Of a DNA stretch of 64,000 nucleotides, positions 55,076 through 63,565 are shown piece after piece. Position 1 is the stretch's first letter; the number at the start of each line of letters is the position of its first letter. The position numbers were made by a program, and so were the translations under genes. The notes beneath the pieces are model-generated. The model made no database searches and was not told where the DNA came from. It worked only from the letters and a program-made list of their open reading frames with translations. Source of the DNA: Alphaproteobacteria bacterium US3C007 (GTDB taxonomy: Bacteria; Pseudomonadota; Alphaproteobacteria; Rhodobacterales; Rhodobacteraceae); the NCBI GenBank assembly GCA_034423775.1, contig CP139918.1:2976001-3040000 (forward strand), written 5' to 3'.

Positions 55076-56620
55076 ATGGCGGAACTCTCTACAGGTCGGC
55101 GTTCGCGAGGAGGCGGGGGAGCAGCCCGCCGCGCAGAGCGCACCTCCATCAAGATCGAGACTGCAAAATATATTGAACGCAATATCCCGAATTTCGACCT
55201 GTTGAGCGAAGAGGCTTTGGAAATTATTGAAGCCAATGCCGAGCTTATGCTGGAAGAGGTAGGGGTAAACTTTGTTAACAATCCTGCCGCCCTAGAGCGC
55301 TGGCGAGCGGCGGGGGCGAGCGTAGAAGAAGAGCGGGTGCGGATCCCGCGTGGTTTGGCAAAAAAACTATGCGCCACGGCTCCAAACCGGTTCACCCAAC
55401 ATGCTCGGAATTCTGAACGCAATGTTGAGATTGGCGGTAAGTCTTTGGTCTGCGCGCCAGTTTACGGGCCGCCTTTTGTGCGCGACTTAGAAGGTGGGCG
55501 CCGCTATGCAACGATTGATGACTTTAAGAAATTTGTAAAGCTTGGCTATATGTCCAAATGGTTGCATCACTCGGGGGGAACGCTGTGCGAGCCGACCGAT
55601 ATTCCCGTGAACAAACGCCATTTAGATATGCTTCTGGCGCATATGACGCTATCGGATAAACCGTTCATGGGGTCGGTCACCGAGCCCAGCCGCGCGCAAG
55701 ATAGCGTGGATATGTGCAGCATCCTTTTTGGCGATGAGTTTGTGCAGAACAATACGGTGATGACATCCTTGATCAACATCAATTCTCCGATGACATTTGA
55801 TGATGTAATGATGGGTGCGTTAGAGGTTTATGCGCGCAACAATCAAGCCTGCATTATTTCGCCCTTTATTGTTGGCGGCGCGATGGCACCGGTTTCGGTG
55901 GCGGGAACCTTGACGCAGGTCTTGGCTGAAGTCTTGGCGGGTATTGCGTATTCTCAGCTGCTTAAGCCCGGCGCTCCGGTGATTTTTGGCGCTTTTGTGG
56001 CCTCAATTGACATGAATTCTGGCGCTCCCACCTTTGGAACCCCAGAGGCCAGCCATATCCTTTACGGGGCAGGGCAATTGGCGCGACGCCTTGGCTTGCC
56101 TTTCCGCTCCGGCGGGGGGCTCTGCGGGTCTAAACTGCCCGATGCTCAAGCGGCTTATGAAACCTCAAATACGTTAAACGCGGCCTTGATGGGTGGGGTG
56201 AATTTTATGCTCCATTCCTGCGGCTGGTTAGAAGGGGGGCTGGTATCGTCTTTTGAGAAATTTGTAATGGATGCAGATCAATTGGGCGTGTTGCATCATT
56301 TGGCGCGGGGCGTGCAAATTGACGAAGACGCGCAAGCGTTAGACGCAATCCGGGAAGTGGGCCCTGGTGGTCATTACCTTGGATGCGCGCATACGCAGCG
56401 AAACTTTAAGGAATCTTTCTGGCGCAGCGAAGCCTTTGACTATAAGCCTTTCGAAACATGGGAAGAAGAAGGTGCCAAAGATACGATGCAGCTGGCCTCA
56501 ACGCGTGTGGCGACCCTGTTGAACAATTACCGAGAACCCGAAATGGACATCGCGGTAAAGCAAGCTTTGGAGGCGTTTGTAGTGAAGCGTAAATCAGAAA
56601 TGCCGGACAGTTTCGTTTAA
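55076..56620 (+). CDS. MttB-family (non-pyrrolysine) methyltransferase
   Basis: 514-residue member of the trimethylamine methyltransferase (MttB) superfamily without an internal amber codon, so of the non-pyrrolysine branch, in which a glycine betaine:corrinoid methyltransferase is known. Seen: a basic, glycine-rich N-terminal tail (GRRSRGGGGAARRAERT), FDLLSEEALEIIEANAELML, VYGPPFVRDLEGGRRYATIDD, PFIVGGAMAPVSVAGTL, the barrel segment FGTPEASHILYGAGQLAR and GPGGHYLGCAHTQRNF. ATG at 55076 has AAAGG upstream. No corrinoid-protein or reactivase gene is adjacent. Its end overlaps the convergent DUF6477 gene by four bases. Substrate unknown, probably a methylated amine. Confidence 0.83.
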   Translation: MAELSTGRRSRGGGGAARRAERTSIKIETAKYIERNIPNFDLLSEEALEIIEANAELMLEEVGVNFVNNPAALERWRAAGASVEEERVRIPRGLAKKLCATAPNRFTQHARNSERNVEIGGKSLVCAPVYGPPFVRDLEGGRRYATIDDFKKFVKLGYMSKWLHHSGGTLCEPTDIPVNKRHLDMLLAHMTLSDKPFMGSVTEPSRAQDSVDMCSILFGDEFVQNNTVMTSLININSPMTFDDVMMGALEVYARNNQACIISPFIVGGAMAPVSVAGTLTQVLAEVLAGIAYSQLLKPGAPVIFGAFVASIDMNSGAPTFGTPEASHILYGAGQLARRLGLPFRSGGGLCGSKLPDAQAAYETSNTLNAALMGGVNFMLHSCGWLEGGLVSSFEKFVMDADQLGVLHHLARGVQIDEDAQALDAIREVGPGGHYLGCAHTQRNFKESFWRSEAFDYKPFETWEEEGAKDTMQLASTRVATLLNNYREPEMDIAVKQALEAFVVKRKSEMPDSFV

Positions 56621-56904
56621 ATAGGTTGCTTGTCGGCCCTTTCAATTTCTTTTGTTTCGGCAATCAAGGCCGTTAGAACAGTAACGTGCAAGGCTATGTT
56701 ATACTGAACATGCTGCTGCAGGCGCATCTTGTTTAACTGGCCCTCTTTATCGATCAAGGATCTTAAAATCTGTGCTGGATGTTGGTGCATGCTTAGCGCA
56801 AAAAATGAGCTCAAGCATGTGGCCCGGTTGTAGGTTTCAAGGCCCAGCTTTGCTGCATTGATTAGTATTTTTGGCCGTTTGACGCTGTGTAAGTGGAATG
56901 TCAT
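56617..56904 (-). CDS. DUF6477-family protein
   Basis: 95 residues. I recognise the pattern of the Rhodobacterales DUF6477 family: HSVKRPKILINAAKLGLETY (Leu-x-x-x-x-RP-x-x-L-I-x-AA-x-x-G), then LIDKEGQLNKMRLQQHVQY and a terminal ALHVTVLTALIAETK, matching the RHV-x-x-LIAxMxE end. Helical and cytoplasmic; function unknown. It diverges from the DUF6456 regulator gene with 218 bp of A/T-rich DNA between, a pairing that I recall as common in the order. ATG at 56904 has a weak ribosome binding site. Confidence 0.72.
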   Translation of the reverse strand: MTFHLHSVKRPKILINAAKLGLETYNRATCLSSFFALSMHQHPAQILRSLIDKEGQLNKMRLQQHVQYNIALHVTVLTALIAETKEIERADKQPI

Positions 56905-56926
56905 ATCCGCTGCTGCCTAGATTTTA

Positions 56927-56940
56927 ATCTTAATTAAGAT
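56927..56940. promoter_or_regulatory. 14-bp palindrome upstream of the DUF6477 gene
   Basis: Perfect palindrome ATCTTAATTAAGAT 23 bp upstream of the DUF6477 ATG. Further TTAATTAA cores occur at 56962-56969 and 57097-57104, so the divergent spacer carries three. They could be operators or simply A/T-rich promoter DNA. Confidence 0.4.
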
Positions 56941-57040
56941 CAGAAAGCTGGCGGTAATGTCTTAATTAAACCCTGCTTCCCCGTTCTCTGTATGGGGAAA
57001 GCCTTTATTATTTTGCCACAAACTCGGCTCGTTGACGCTT

Positions 57041-57056
57041 TTAAGAAGTCTTTAAC
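57041..57056 (+). promoter_or_regulatory. CtrA-type box upstream of the DUF6456 gene
   Basis: TTAAGAAGTCTTTAAC is an exact match to the alphaproteobacterial CtrA consensus TTAA-N7-TTAAC. It lies 67 bp before the DUF6456 ATG in the divergent spacer, a suitable promoter position. CtrA controls motility, cell cycle or gene-transfer-agent genes in this order. Single-site identification, not tested against background frequency. Confidence 0.6.
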
Positions 57057-57122
57057 AAGTGCAACTTTAAAGTGATATTTTTGTTACTTAGGATTTTAAT
57101 TAAATTTTTCGGATTGTGAAAA

Positions 57123-58122
57123 ATGTCCAATAAACATCCTGCGAGCGGGGGTAAATTAAGCCAAATTTGGCTGGACAAAGCCGCGTTTCATTATGATGCA
57201 CATGTTCACCTGGATTTGTCCATTCGCGCGCTGGCGCGGAAATCTGCTGGTCATGCTTCTACAATTTTAAGGCAGATAAGGCGTATCGAAGCCTTGCAGA
57301 GTGATCCGCAAGTAAAAGCCGCACTGGCTCAGTTAAAATCATCGCGGGGCGAGGGGGCTGATCCTGCGCCTTCCTGCCAGCCGGGTCAAAGTCTTAATAA
57401 GGATGTAATGCACCTTTTAGAACCCAAAAACGCGGTTTTAGTGATGTCCGAAAACGTTGAAATGGCTGGTATATTCTTGATTTCATCAGAATACGCACCT
57501 CAGAAATTAGGGCTTGTGCCGCGCGCGCGCGCAGTCAATGATCGCAAACGGAACGCTGCATTGTGTTTCCGCAGGTCGCTTATCGCGTTATGTTTTAGCA
57601 TCAAATCTGCAGGCTCAAACCGAATGCGCCGAAGCGCCTCATGCCTTTCAGCCGCGCCCCAATCCCGCGCTCGAAACAGAACCCGTTTTCAAAGGATCAC
57701 CGGAAACTCCGTTGATGACGTTGGCTAGACGCCGCAATAAAGATGGTTCATATTTTTTAACGCGCGCATTGGTGGATGCAGGCAACCGGTTTCATGATGA
57801 TTTTGAAATTGCACAGACCGTGCGCCCCGACGGTTTTACCCGTGAGGATTGGTTGCGCTGCGCATCCGGCACTGTGCTTTCAGGGGGCAATGAAAGGCAA
57901 CAACTGCTGATTGAACGGGTGGCGGCCACCTTGCGCGACCTCGGGCCCGAATTATCAGACATTTCGCTACGCTGCTGTTGTTATCTAGACGGTCTTGAGC
58001 TGAGTGAGCAATCTTTAGGCTGGTCGGCGCGTTCGGGTAAAGTCGTCTTGCGCATCGCTTTGCAGCGGCTAAAGCGTTATTATGAAAGCCATATTGGCGT
58101 TGAGAATGGTCGCATAGGTTAA
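57123..58122 (+). pseudogene. DUF6456 HTH regulator gene, frameshifted at a GC tract
   Basis: Two overlapping frames encode the halves of one protein. Frame A (57123-57728) starts with a helix-turn-helix region, LSIRALARKSAGHASTILRQ then IRRIEALQSDP (residues ~34-64). Frame B (usable from 57511, since TAG lies at 57508-57510; ends 58122) carries LSRYVLAS and the DUF6456 core: DAGNRFHDDFE, LRDLGPELSDISLRCCCYLDG, GWSARSGKVVLRIALQRLKRYY. Frame A downstream of ~57530 is not family-like. The switch falls on a (GC)6 run; one more GC unit would restore a ~333-residue protein. Could be a real mutation, phase variation or an assembly error. Confidence 0.75.
57521..57532. repeat. (GC)6 dinucleotide tract at the DUF6456 frameshift
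   Basis: Six tandem GC units inside the coding region, preceded by C at 57520. Slipped-strand gain of one unit (two bases) would join the upstream HTH frame to the downstream DUF6456 frame as LVPRARAQSMIANG. Such tracts are prone to replication slippage and to sequencing error. Confidence 0.8.
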
Positions 58123-58272
58123 TATTTACCTGTTTCTGTTTTAAAAATGCAGCGCGCGTCCAGTTTGAGCTGTGGCAAAGTGTTTCATCCAGATCATAGC
58201 GGAAATGCGTAAGCGCCCCTTGGAGCTTGCGCCAGTTCTGCTATGTTGCATAAAACAAGAGGGTGAATACCA

Positions 58273-59223
58273 GTGCGTGATCTAAAACTGCCTCAAGACC
58301 GGCATCCAGAAAAAGCTCATAAGCCAGACAACCGGCAGCCCAAAAAACCCGATTGGATTAGGGTGAAGGCACCGGTCTCCAAAGGCTATAAGGCTACGCG
58401 CGATATTATGCGCGAGCATAATTTGGTAACGGTATGCGAAGAAGCAGGCTGCCCAAATGTTGGCGAATGTTGGAGCCAAGGCCACGCTACCATGATGATT
58501 ATGGGCGAAGTGTGCACGCGCGCCTGCAGCTTTTGCAATATTGCGACGGGAAAGCCTCCGGAAGCTTTAGATGTGTTTGAGCCAGGCAGAGTTGCGGATG
58601 CCGTCTTTAAATTGGGGTTGAACCATGTGGTGATTACATCGGTTGATCGCGATGATGTGGAAGATGGCGGGGCGGAACATTTTGCGCAAACCATTCGCGC
58701 GATCCGGCGCAAAAGCCCTGAAACCACGATTGAAATTCTGACGCCCGACTTTTTAAAATGTGACCCGGCCGTGCTTGAGCTGGTGGTGGCTGCACGCCCG
58801 GATGTGTTTAATCACAATTTGGAAACCGTGCCCGGATTGTACCCAGAAGTACGCCCCGGCGCACGCTATTTTCATTCTTTGAGGCTTTTGCAACGGGTCA
58901 AAGAACTTGATCCTTCGATGTTTACAAAATCCGGCATCATGGTTGGGCTTGGAGAAAATCGACAATCTGTTTCGCAAGTGATGGATGATTTGCGCGCCGC
59001 GGATGTGGATTTTTTGACCATTGGGCAATATCTGCAACCCACGCCAAAACATCATGCGGTGGATCGATTTGTGCACCCGGATGAATTTGCAGCCTATGAA
59101 AAAGCGGCTTATGGCAAAGGGTTTTTAATGGTTTCAGCAACCCCTTTAACCCGCTCTTCCTATCATGCAGGAGATGATTTTCAACGCTTACGCGCCGCGC
59201 GTTTGGCGCGTTTGGCCAAGTGA
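58273..59223 (+). CDS. lipA: Lipoyl synthase
   Basis: Radical-SAM enzyme inserting two sulphurs into octanoyl-protein. Seen: the auxiliary-cluster cysteines in [13 protein letters not shown], the radical-SAM CxxxCxxC in [60 protein letters not shown] and [13 protein letters not shown], and the closing RSSYHAG with the conserved Ser. 316 residues. GTG start at 58273, after GAGGGTGAATACCA. Converges on the ABC ATPase gene. Confidence 0.95.
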   Translation: MRDLKLPQDRHPEKAHKPDNRQPKKPDWIRVKAPVSKGYKATRDIMREHNLVTVCEEAGCPNVGECWSQGHATMMIMGEVCTRACSFCNIATGKPPEALDVFEPGRVADAVFKLGLNHVVITSVDRDDVEDGGAEHFAQTIRAIRRKSPETTIEILTPDFLKCDPAVLELVVAARPDVFNHNLETVPGLYPEVRPGARYFHSLRLLQRVKELDPSMFTKSGIMVGLGENRQSVSQVMDDLRAADVDFLTIGQYLQPTPKHHAVDRFVHPDEFAAYEKAAYGKGFLMVSATPLTRSSYHAGDDFQRLRAARLARLAK

Positions 59224-59311
59224 AAGCAACCTTTTGGGGGTTGTATTCCGACAAGAGCGATTAAAAAGCTAAATACGGCACATTGGTGAGTTTTGGGGTA
59301 AGCGTTAAATG

Positions 59312-60373
59312 TTACTTTAGCCGTTGCTCAGTTTTTGGATCAAAGAACAAAAGCTGATTGGGGTCAAAGTGAACGGCAACATCGCTGCCCATGGGCAGGG
59401 CAACATCCCCCTTGCTTTCTACAATAATACGCTCGCCCGTTGGTGCCATTAAATAGCTGTAATTCACACCTCCTAGCCGCTCATGCACGTTGACAGAAAG
59501 GCCATTTCCGGCTTCGTCAATAGATAGATTTTGCGGGCGGATGCCAACAAGAATTTCGCGCAAATTAGATGGCAAAGCCACGTCGGGCTCAATCGGGGCT
59601 GACGAGATGGCGGATAGAAAAATTTTGTTGTTTTCGACGCGGCCTTTTAAAAAATTCATTGCCGGAGAGCCGATAAAGCCAGCAACAAATTTATTCGCTG
59701 GATCGTGGTAAAGCGCCATGGGGGCGCCCACTTGTTCGATAACACCCGCACGCAACACAACGATTTTATCCGCTAAGGTCATAGCCTCGACTTGATCATG
59801 CGTCACATAGATCATCGTGGCCCCAATTTCTTTATGTAATCGCGCGATTTCCACGCGCATATCAACGCGCAATTCGGCGTCTAGATTTGACAAAGGTTCG
59901 TCAAATAAAAACACTTCAGGGCCGCGCACGATGGCCCGCCCAATCGCCACGCGTTGCCGCTGACCGCCCGACAATGCTTTGGGTTTTCGATCCAAGTAAT
60001 CATTCAGCTTTAGAATTCTGCTGGCTTCGGCGACTTTTGCCGTGATTTCCGCCTTTGGGTGACCGGTCATCTTTAACCCAAACCCCATATTTTCAGCGAC
60101 TGTCATATGAGGGTAAAGCGCGTAACTTTGAAATACCATAGCAACGCCGCGCGCGGCTGGATCGCTTTTGGTGACATCGCGATCTCCGATAGCAATCTGA
60201 CCAGCTGTGGTTTCTTCAAGCCCCGCAATCATTCGCAGCAAAGTCGATTTCCCACAACCTGAGGGGCCAACGAAAACGCAAAACTCCCCCTCATCGATTG
60301 ATAAATCTATGCCATGAATAACCTCTAAATCACCGTATTGTTTTTTGACATTGGTTAAAGCTACCCGAGACAT
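59312..60373 (-). CDS. Sugar ABC transporter ATP-binding protein (MalK/UgpC type)
   Basis: 353-residue CUT1-type ATPase. Seen: Walker A GPSGCGKST, Q-loop MVFQSYALYPHMTVAENM, signature LSGGQRQRVAIGRAI, Walker B VFLFDEPLSNLDAELR, switch His in TMIYVTHDQVEAM, then a C-terminal regulatory OB domain (from about residue 240, with VGIRPQNLSI). It follows the IclR gene by 10 bases on the minus strand and would energise the divergent binding protein and permeases. Confidence 0.93.
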   Translation of the reverse strand: MSRVALTNVKKQYGDLEVIHGIDLSIDEGEFCVFVGPSGCGKSTLLRMIAGLEETTAGQIAIGDRDVTKSDPAARGVAMVFQSYALYPHMTVAENMGFGLKMTGHPKAEITAKVAEASRILKLNDYLDRKPKALSGGQRQRVAIGRAIVRGPEVFLFDEPLSNLDAELRVDMRVEIARLHKEIGATMIYVTHDQVEAMTLADKIVVLRAGVIEQVGAPMALYHDPANKFVAGFIGSPAMNFLKGRVENNKIFLSAISSAPIEPDVALPSNLREILVGIRPQNLSIDEAGNGLSVNVHERLGGVNYSYLMAPTGERIIVESKGDVALPMGSDVAVHFDPNQLLFFDPKTEQRLK

Positions 60374-60383
60374 AAGATTTCCT

Positions 60384-61175
60384 TTAAGTTGGGAATTGCC
60401 AATTTTTAGCGGCGTCAGAAATTTTTCTGGCAGCCTCTTGAAGTTTTGGCGCGAAACGTTCGATGCTTGAAAGAGAATGATGCGTAGTGGTTGATGTGAG
60501 CGACAGGGCTCCTATTGCGTGGTTAAGACCGTTCAAAATCGGCACTGCCACGCAAATGATTCCAGGCTCATGCTCTTCGCGATCAAAGGCCATTCCGATA
60601 GATGCGATCTCTAAGAGTTCCGCTTTAAGGGCCGGCAAATCGGCTAAAGTGGCGGCTGTATACTTGTGGAAAGATTGGCGCATTAATGCTCTTGCTTGTT
60701 CTTTTTCGGGCATAAACGCCAATAGGGCCTTGCCAACACCTGTACAATAGCCAGGGCCTGTTTTGCCCGCTGAGCTGAACATCTCAACCGGTTTTTCCGC
60801 GTTGCGCTTATCAACATAAAGCACGTGTCCATCATCCATTTGCGCAAGATGCAGGGTTTCACCCAAGGCATCTGCCAAATCGTCTAAAATCGGGCGTGCA
60901 ATGGGCGCAAGGGCGCTTTGCCGCCATGCCGAATGGGCGAGGCGCACCAAACGAATTCCAGGAATATAAGTCGCAGTTTGCGCATTATAATCCAGCATTG
61001 ATTGGTTTGAGAGCGTTTGTAATAACCGATATACGGTTGCTTTGGGATAGGCGCTTTTGGAAAGGATTTCAGAAAACCGAACTGGCCGTTCAAAGCTTGC
61101 AACAAGATCAAGCATCACCAACGCTTTGCCGACCGTTCCATCGGAGGCGTTGATTTGGATGGTTGAATTTTCCAT
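60384..61175 (-). CDS. IclR-family transcriptional regulator
   Basis: 263-residue IclR-type regulator: N-terminal winged HTH (residues ~8-65: GKALVMLDLVASFERPVRFS, YPKATVYRLLQTL) and a C-terminal effector domain (from ~80: LDDLADALGETLHLAQM, CTGVGKALLAFMPE, GMAFDREEHEPGIICVAVPI). ATG at 61175 has AAGGAG nine bases upstream; ten further codons are open before it. Transcribed with the ABC ATPase and divergent from the binding-protein gene across 117 bp, so it most likely controls the transporter in response to the sugar or a catabolite. Confidence 0.92.
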   Translation of the reverse strand: MENSTIQINASDGTVGKALVMLDLVASFERPVRFSEILSKSAYPKATVYRLLQTLSNQSMLDYNAQTATYIPGIRLVRLAHSAWRQSALAPIARPILDDLADALGETLHLAQMDDGHVLYVDKRNAEKPVEMFSSAGKTGPGYCTGVGKALLAFMPEKEQARALMRQSFHKYTAATLADLPALKAELLEIASIGMAFDREEHEPGIICVAVPILNGLNHAIGALSLTSTTTHHSLSSIERFAPKLQEAARKISDAAKNWQFPT

Positions 61176-61245
61176 GCGACAGAGCTCCTTAACGACAGTT
61201 GACAAATTAGGTGATTCCTTTCACTGTTTCAATAGTTGGAATTTG

Positions 61246-61262
61246 GTTTCACTATATGAGAC
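61246..61262. promoter_or_regulatory. Candidate IclR operator
   Basis: Imperfect inverted repeat GTTTCA (61246-61251) / TGAGAC (61257-61262) with a CTATA centre, 31 bp before the binding-protein ATG in the spacer to the divergent IclR gene. A second TTTCA element lies at 61227-61231. Identified by symmetry only. Confidence 0.4.
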
Positions 61263-61292
61263 TGCTGGTCAACTATCAACTGGGAGAAGTAA

Positions 61293-62528
61293 ATGTTAAA
61301 AAACCTAAAAAAACTGGCGACGACCGTCGCCGCGACAGGCGCGCTGGCGACAGCCGCGTTTGCTGGAGAATTGGTGATCACTTATGATGATTTGAACCCC
61401 AACCCCAAGAAAGCCTTTGACGATGTGGTTGCGGCGTTTAAAGCGGCCAATCCCGATATCAACGTGACTGTAAATAATAATGATCGGGAAGCCCATAAAT
61501 CTGCCATTCGAAACTTTTTATCGGCGAACCCGCCAGACGTTACCTCATGGTATCCTGGAAATCGCATGGGACCATTTGTAGATGCCGGCTTATTTGAGCC
61601 AATTGATGATCTTTGGGCGGCGAACAATTTGGATCAGGATATGGCGGCAGTACAGCCAACCATGACGCGAAATGGAAAAATTTGGGGTGTTCCCTACACG
61701 TATTATCAGTGGGGCATTTATTACCGTAAAGATATTTATGATAAGCTCGGCCTTTCAGAGCCAAAAACGTGGAACGAGCTTTTGTCAAACTGCGATGCTT
61801 TGAAGGGTGTCGGAGTAACGCCGTTCACCATCGGCACCAAATATCTTTGGACCGCTGCGGGCGTCTTTGATTATTTAAATCTGCGCACAAACGGCTATGA
61901 CGTGCATAATGCGTTGACTGCCGGAGAAATCAAATACACGGATGCGCGCATTCGTGCCACATTTGCCAATTGGGAAGAGATGTTACAGCGTTGCTCGTTC
62001 ATCGATAACCACGCTTCGATGGATTGGCAGGGTGGCGTTGCGGCCTTCGCAAAAGGCGATGCTGCGATGTATGTTATGGGTAATTTCTCCGTGGGAGCGT
62101 ATAAAGATGCTGGTTTGACGGAAGAGCAAATTGACTTTTTCCAATTTCCGGAAATCACAGCGGGTCTTCCGATGGCAGAAGAAGCCCCTGCGGATGCATT
62201 TTTCATTCCCTCCGGTGCTAAGAATAAAGACAATGCAAAGAAGTTTCTGGCATTTGTTGCACAGCCAGAAGTTCAAACGCAATGGAACCAAACCTTGGGT
62301 CAATTGCCACCCAACTCAAAGTCTGAGGTTGGAGATGACAAATTTATCCAAGAAGGGTTTGCCGTTGTTTCAAATGCAGCTGGTTTAGCGCAGTTTTATG
62401 ATCGGGATGCACCTGCGGCTATGGCCTCTGAAGGGATGAAAGGCTTTCAGGAATTCATGCTCGATCCCAGTAAGCTTGACGCGATCCTAGAGCGTTTGGA
62501 TGCTGTTCAAGCTGACGTTTATAAGTAA
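61293..62528 (+). CDS. Extracellular solute-binding protein of a CUT1 sugar ABC transporter
   Basis: 411-residue family 1 binding protein. Seen: signal peptide MLKNLKKLATTVAATGALAT ending AAFAGE, then ELVITYDDLNPNPKKAFDDV, NPPDVTSWYPGNRMGPFVDAG, GKIWGVPYTYYQWGIYYRKD and GDAAMYVMGNF, the usual two-lobe sugar-binding pattern with many Trp and Tyr. No lipobox, so free in the periplasm. GGGAG six bases before the ATG. First gene of the divergent transporter operon; the sugar cannot be read from sequence. Confidence 0.91.
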   Translation: MLKNLKKLATTVAATGALATAAFAGELVITYDDLNPNPKKAFDDVVAAFKAANPDINVTVNNNDREAHKSAIRNFLSANPPDVTSWYPGNRMGPFVDAGLFEPIDDLWAANNLDQDMAAVQPTMTRNGKIWGVPYTYYQWGIYYRKDIYDKLGLSEPKTWNELLSNCDALKGVGVTPFTIGTKYLWTAAGVFDYLNLRTNGYDVHNALTAGEIKYTDARIRATFANWEEMLQRCSFIDNHASMDWQGGVAAFAKGDAAMYVMGNFSVGAYKDAGLTEEQIDFFQFPEITAGLPMAEEAPADAFFIPSGAKNKDNAKKFLAFVAQPEVQTQWNQTLGQLPPNSKSEVGDDKFIQEGFAVVSNAAGLAQFYDRDAPAAMASEGMKGFQEFMLDPSKLDAILERLDAVQADVYK

Positions 62529-62540
62529 AAATAAAATTGT

Positions 62541-62566
62541 GCGGGGCGTGCTGATTAGCGCCCCGC
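62541..62566 (+). other. Intercistronic hairpin between binding-protein and permease genes
   Basis: Perfect 8-bp GC stem GCGGGGCG (62541-62548) / CGCCCCGC (62559-62566) with a 10-base loop and no U-run, 12 bases after the binding-protein stop. In similar operons such structures stabilise the upstream mRNA or partly terminate, so that the binding protein exceeds the permeases. That role is inference. Confidence 0.65.
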
Positions 62567-62584
62567 GCGCAAGTTAGGCGGGAT

Positions 62585-63565
62585 ATGCAGACAGAATATC
62601 GAAACAAAACAGCAGGATGGTTTCGCATCAACAAGCTTAGCCTTGCGCCGCTTGTTTTCTTAATTCCGGCGTTTATGTTTTTTTCCGTCTACGTGATTAT
62701 TCCAATTTTCCAATCGCTGCAGCTTTCACTTTTTGAATGGAATGGGCTCTATAACGCGGAAGGCAAGTCGACAGCTCAATATATCGGCTTGGAAAATTAT
62801 CGTAAGCTTTGGGTAGACCCAAATTTTTGGATCTCCATTAAAAATAATTTTCTTTGGCTGTTCCTGTATATGCTGGCGGTGCCGCTTGGGCTGTTTATCG
62901 CAATATTTTTAAACCAGACCGTGACGGGCATTCGATTTTACAAATCAATGTTCTTCTTTCCATTTGTCATCAGTCAAGTCGTGGTTGGTTTGATTTTTGG
63001 GTGGTTTTACAACCCTGATTTTGGGGTTGTTGCGAAGATATGGCAATTTATCTTCTGCGAAGAAACGGTCAATTTTATTGGCAATAAAACGGTAAAATGT
63101 GCACGCCCCGTTCCTGATATTTTATCAAGCCCAGATTGGGCAACCTATGGGATTATTTTTGCTGGTCTGTGGCCGCAAATCGCCTATTGCGTGATTTTAT
63201 ACCTAACGGGTCTGAACAATGTGGCCGCAGATCAAATTGAGGCGGGTCGTTTAGATGGTGCGAAAGGCTGGCGTATGCTATGGTATGTAGTTCTGCCACA
63301 ATTACGCCCGGCAACGTTTATCGCGGTTGCCGTCACGGTGATTGGGGCTTTGCGCTCGTTTGATATGATCGCTATTATGACACAGGGTGGCCCCTATGGC
63401 ATGACCAATGTGCTATCGCATTATATGTATGAAGTGGCGATCAGCGAATATGGTGAGCGCTATGGCTATGGCTCCGCGGTTGCAACCGTTTTATTTGCGA
63501 TCATGATGGTATTTATCAGCTACTTTCTGTGGCGTATGTATCAAGATGAAAGACGGGGCGGTTAA
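62585..63565 (+). CDS. Sugar ABC transporter permease (MalF type)
   Basis: 326 residues with six or more membrane helices. Seen: LAPLVFLIPAFMFFSVYVII in helix one, QLSLFEWNGL typical of CUT1 MalF/UgpA permeases, and the cytoplasmic EAA loop EAGRLDGAKGWRMLWYVVLP that contacts the ATPase. The ATG follows the intercistronic hairpin. Its stop abuts the next ATG directly (TAAATG). Confidence 0.92.
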   Translation: MQTEYRNKTAGWFRINKLSLAPLVFLIPAFMFFSVYVIIPIFQSLQLSLFEWNGLYNAEGKSTAQYIGLENYRKLWVDPNFWISIKNNFLWLFLYMLAVPLGLFIAIFLNQTVTGIRFYKSMFFFPFVISQVVVGLIFGWFYNPDFGVVAKIWQFIFCEETVNFIGNKTVKCARPVPDILSSPDWATYGIIFAGLWPQIAYCVILYLTGLNNVAADQIEAGRLDGAKGWRMLWYVVLPQLRPATFIAVAVTVIGALRSFDMIAIMTQGGPYGMTNVLSHYMYEVAISEYGERYGYGSAVATVLFAIMMVFISYFLWRMYQDERRGG

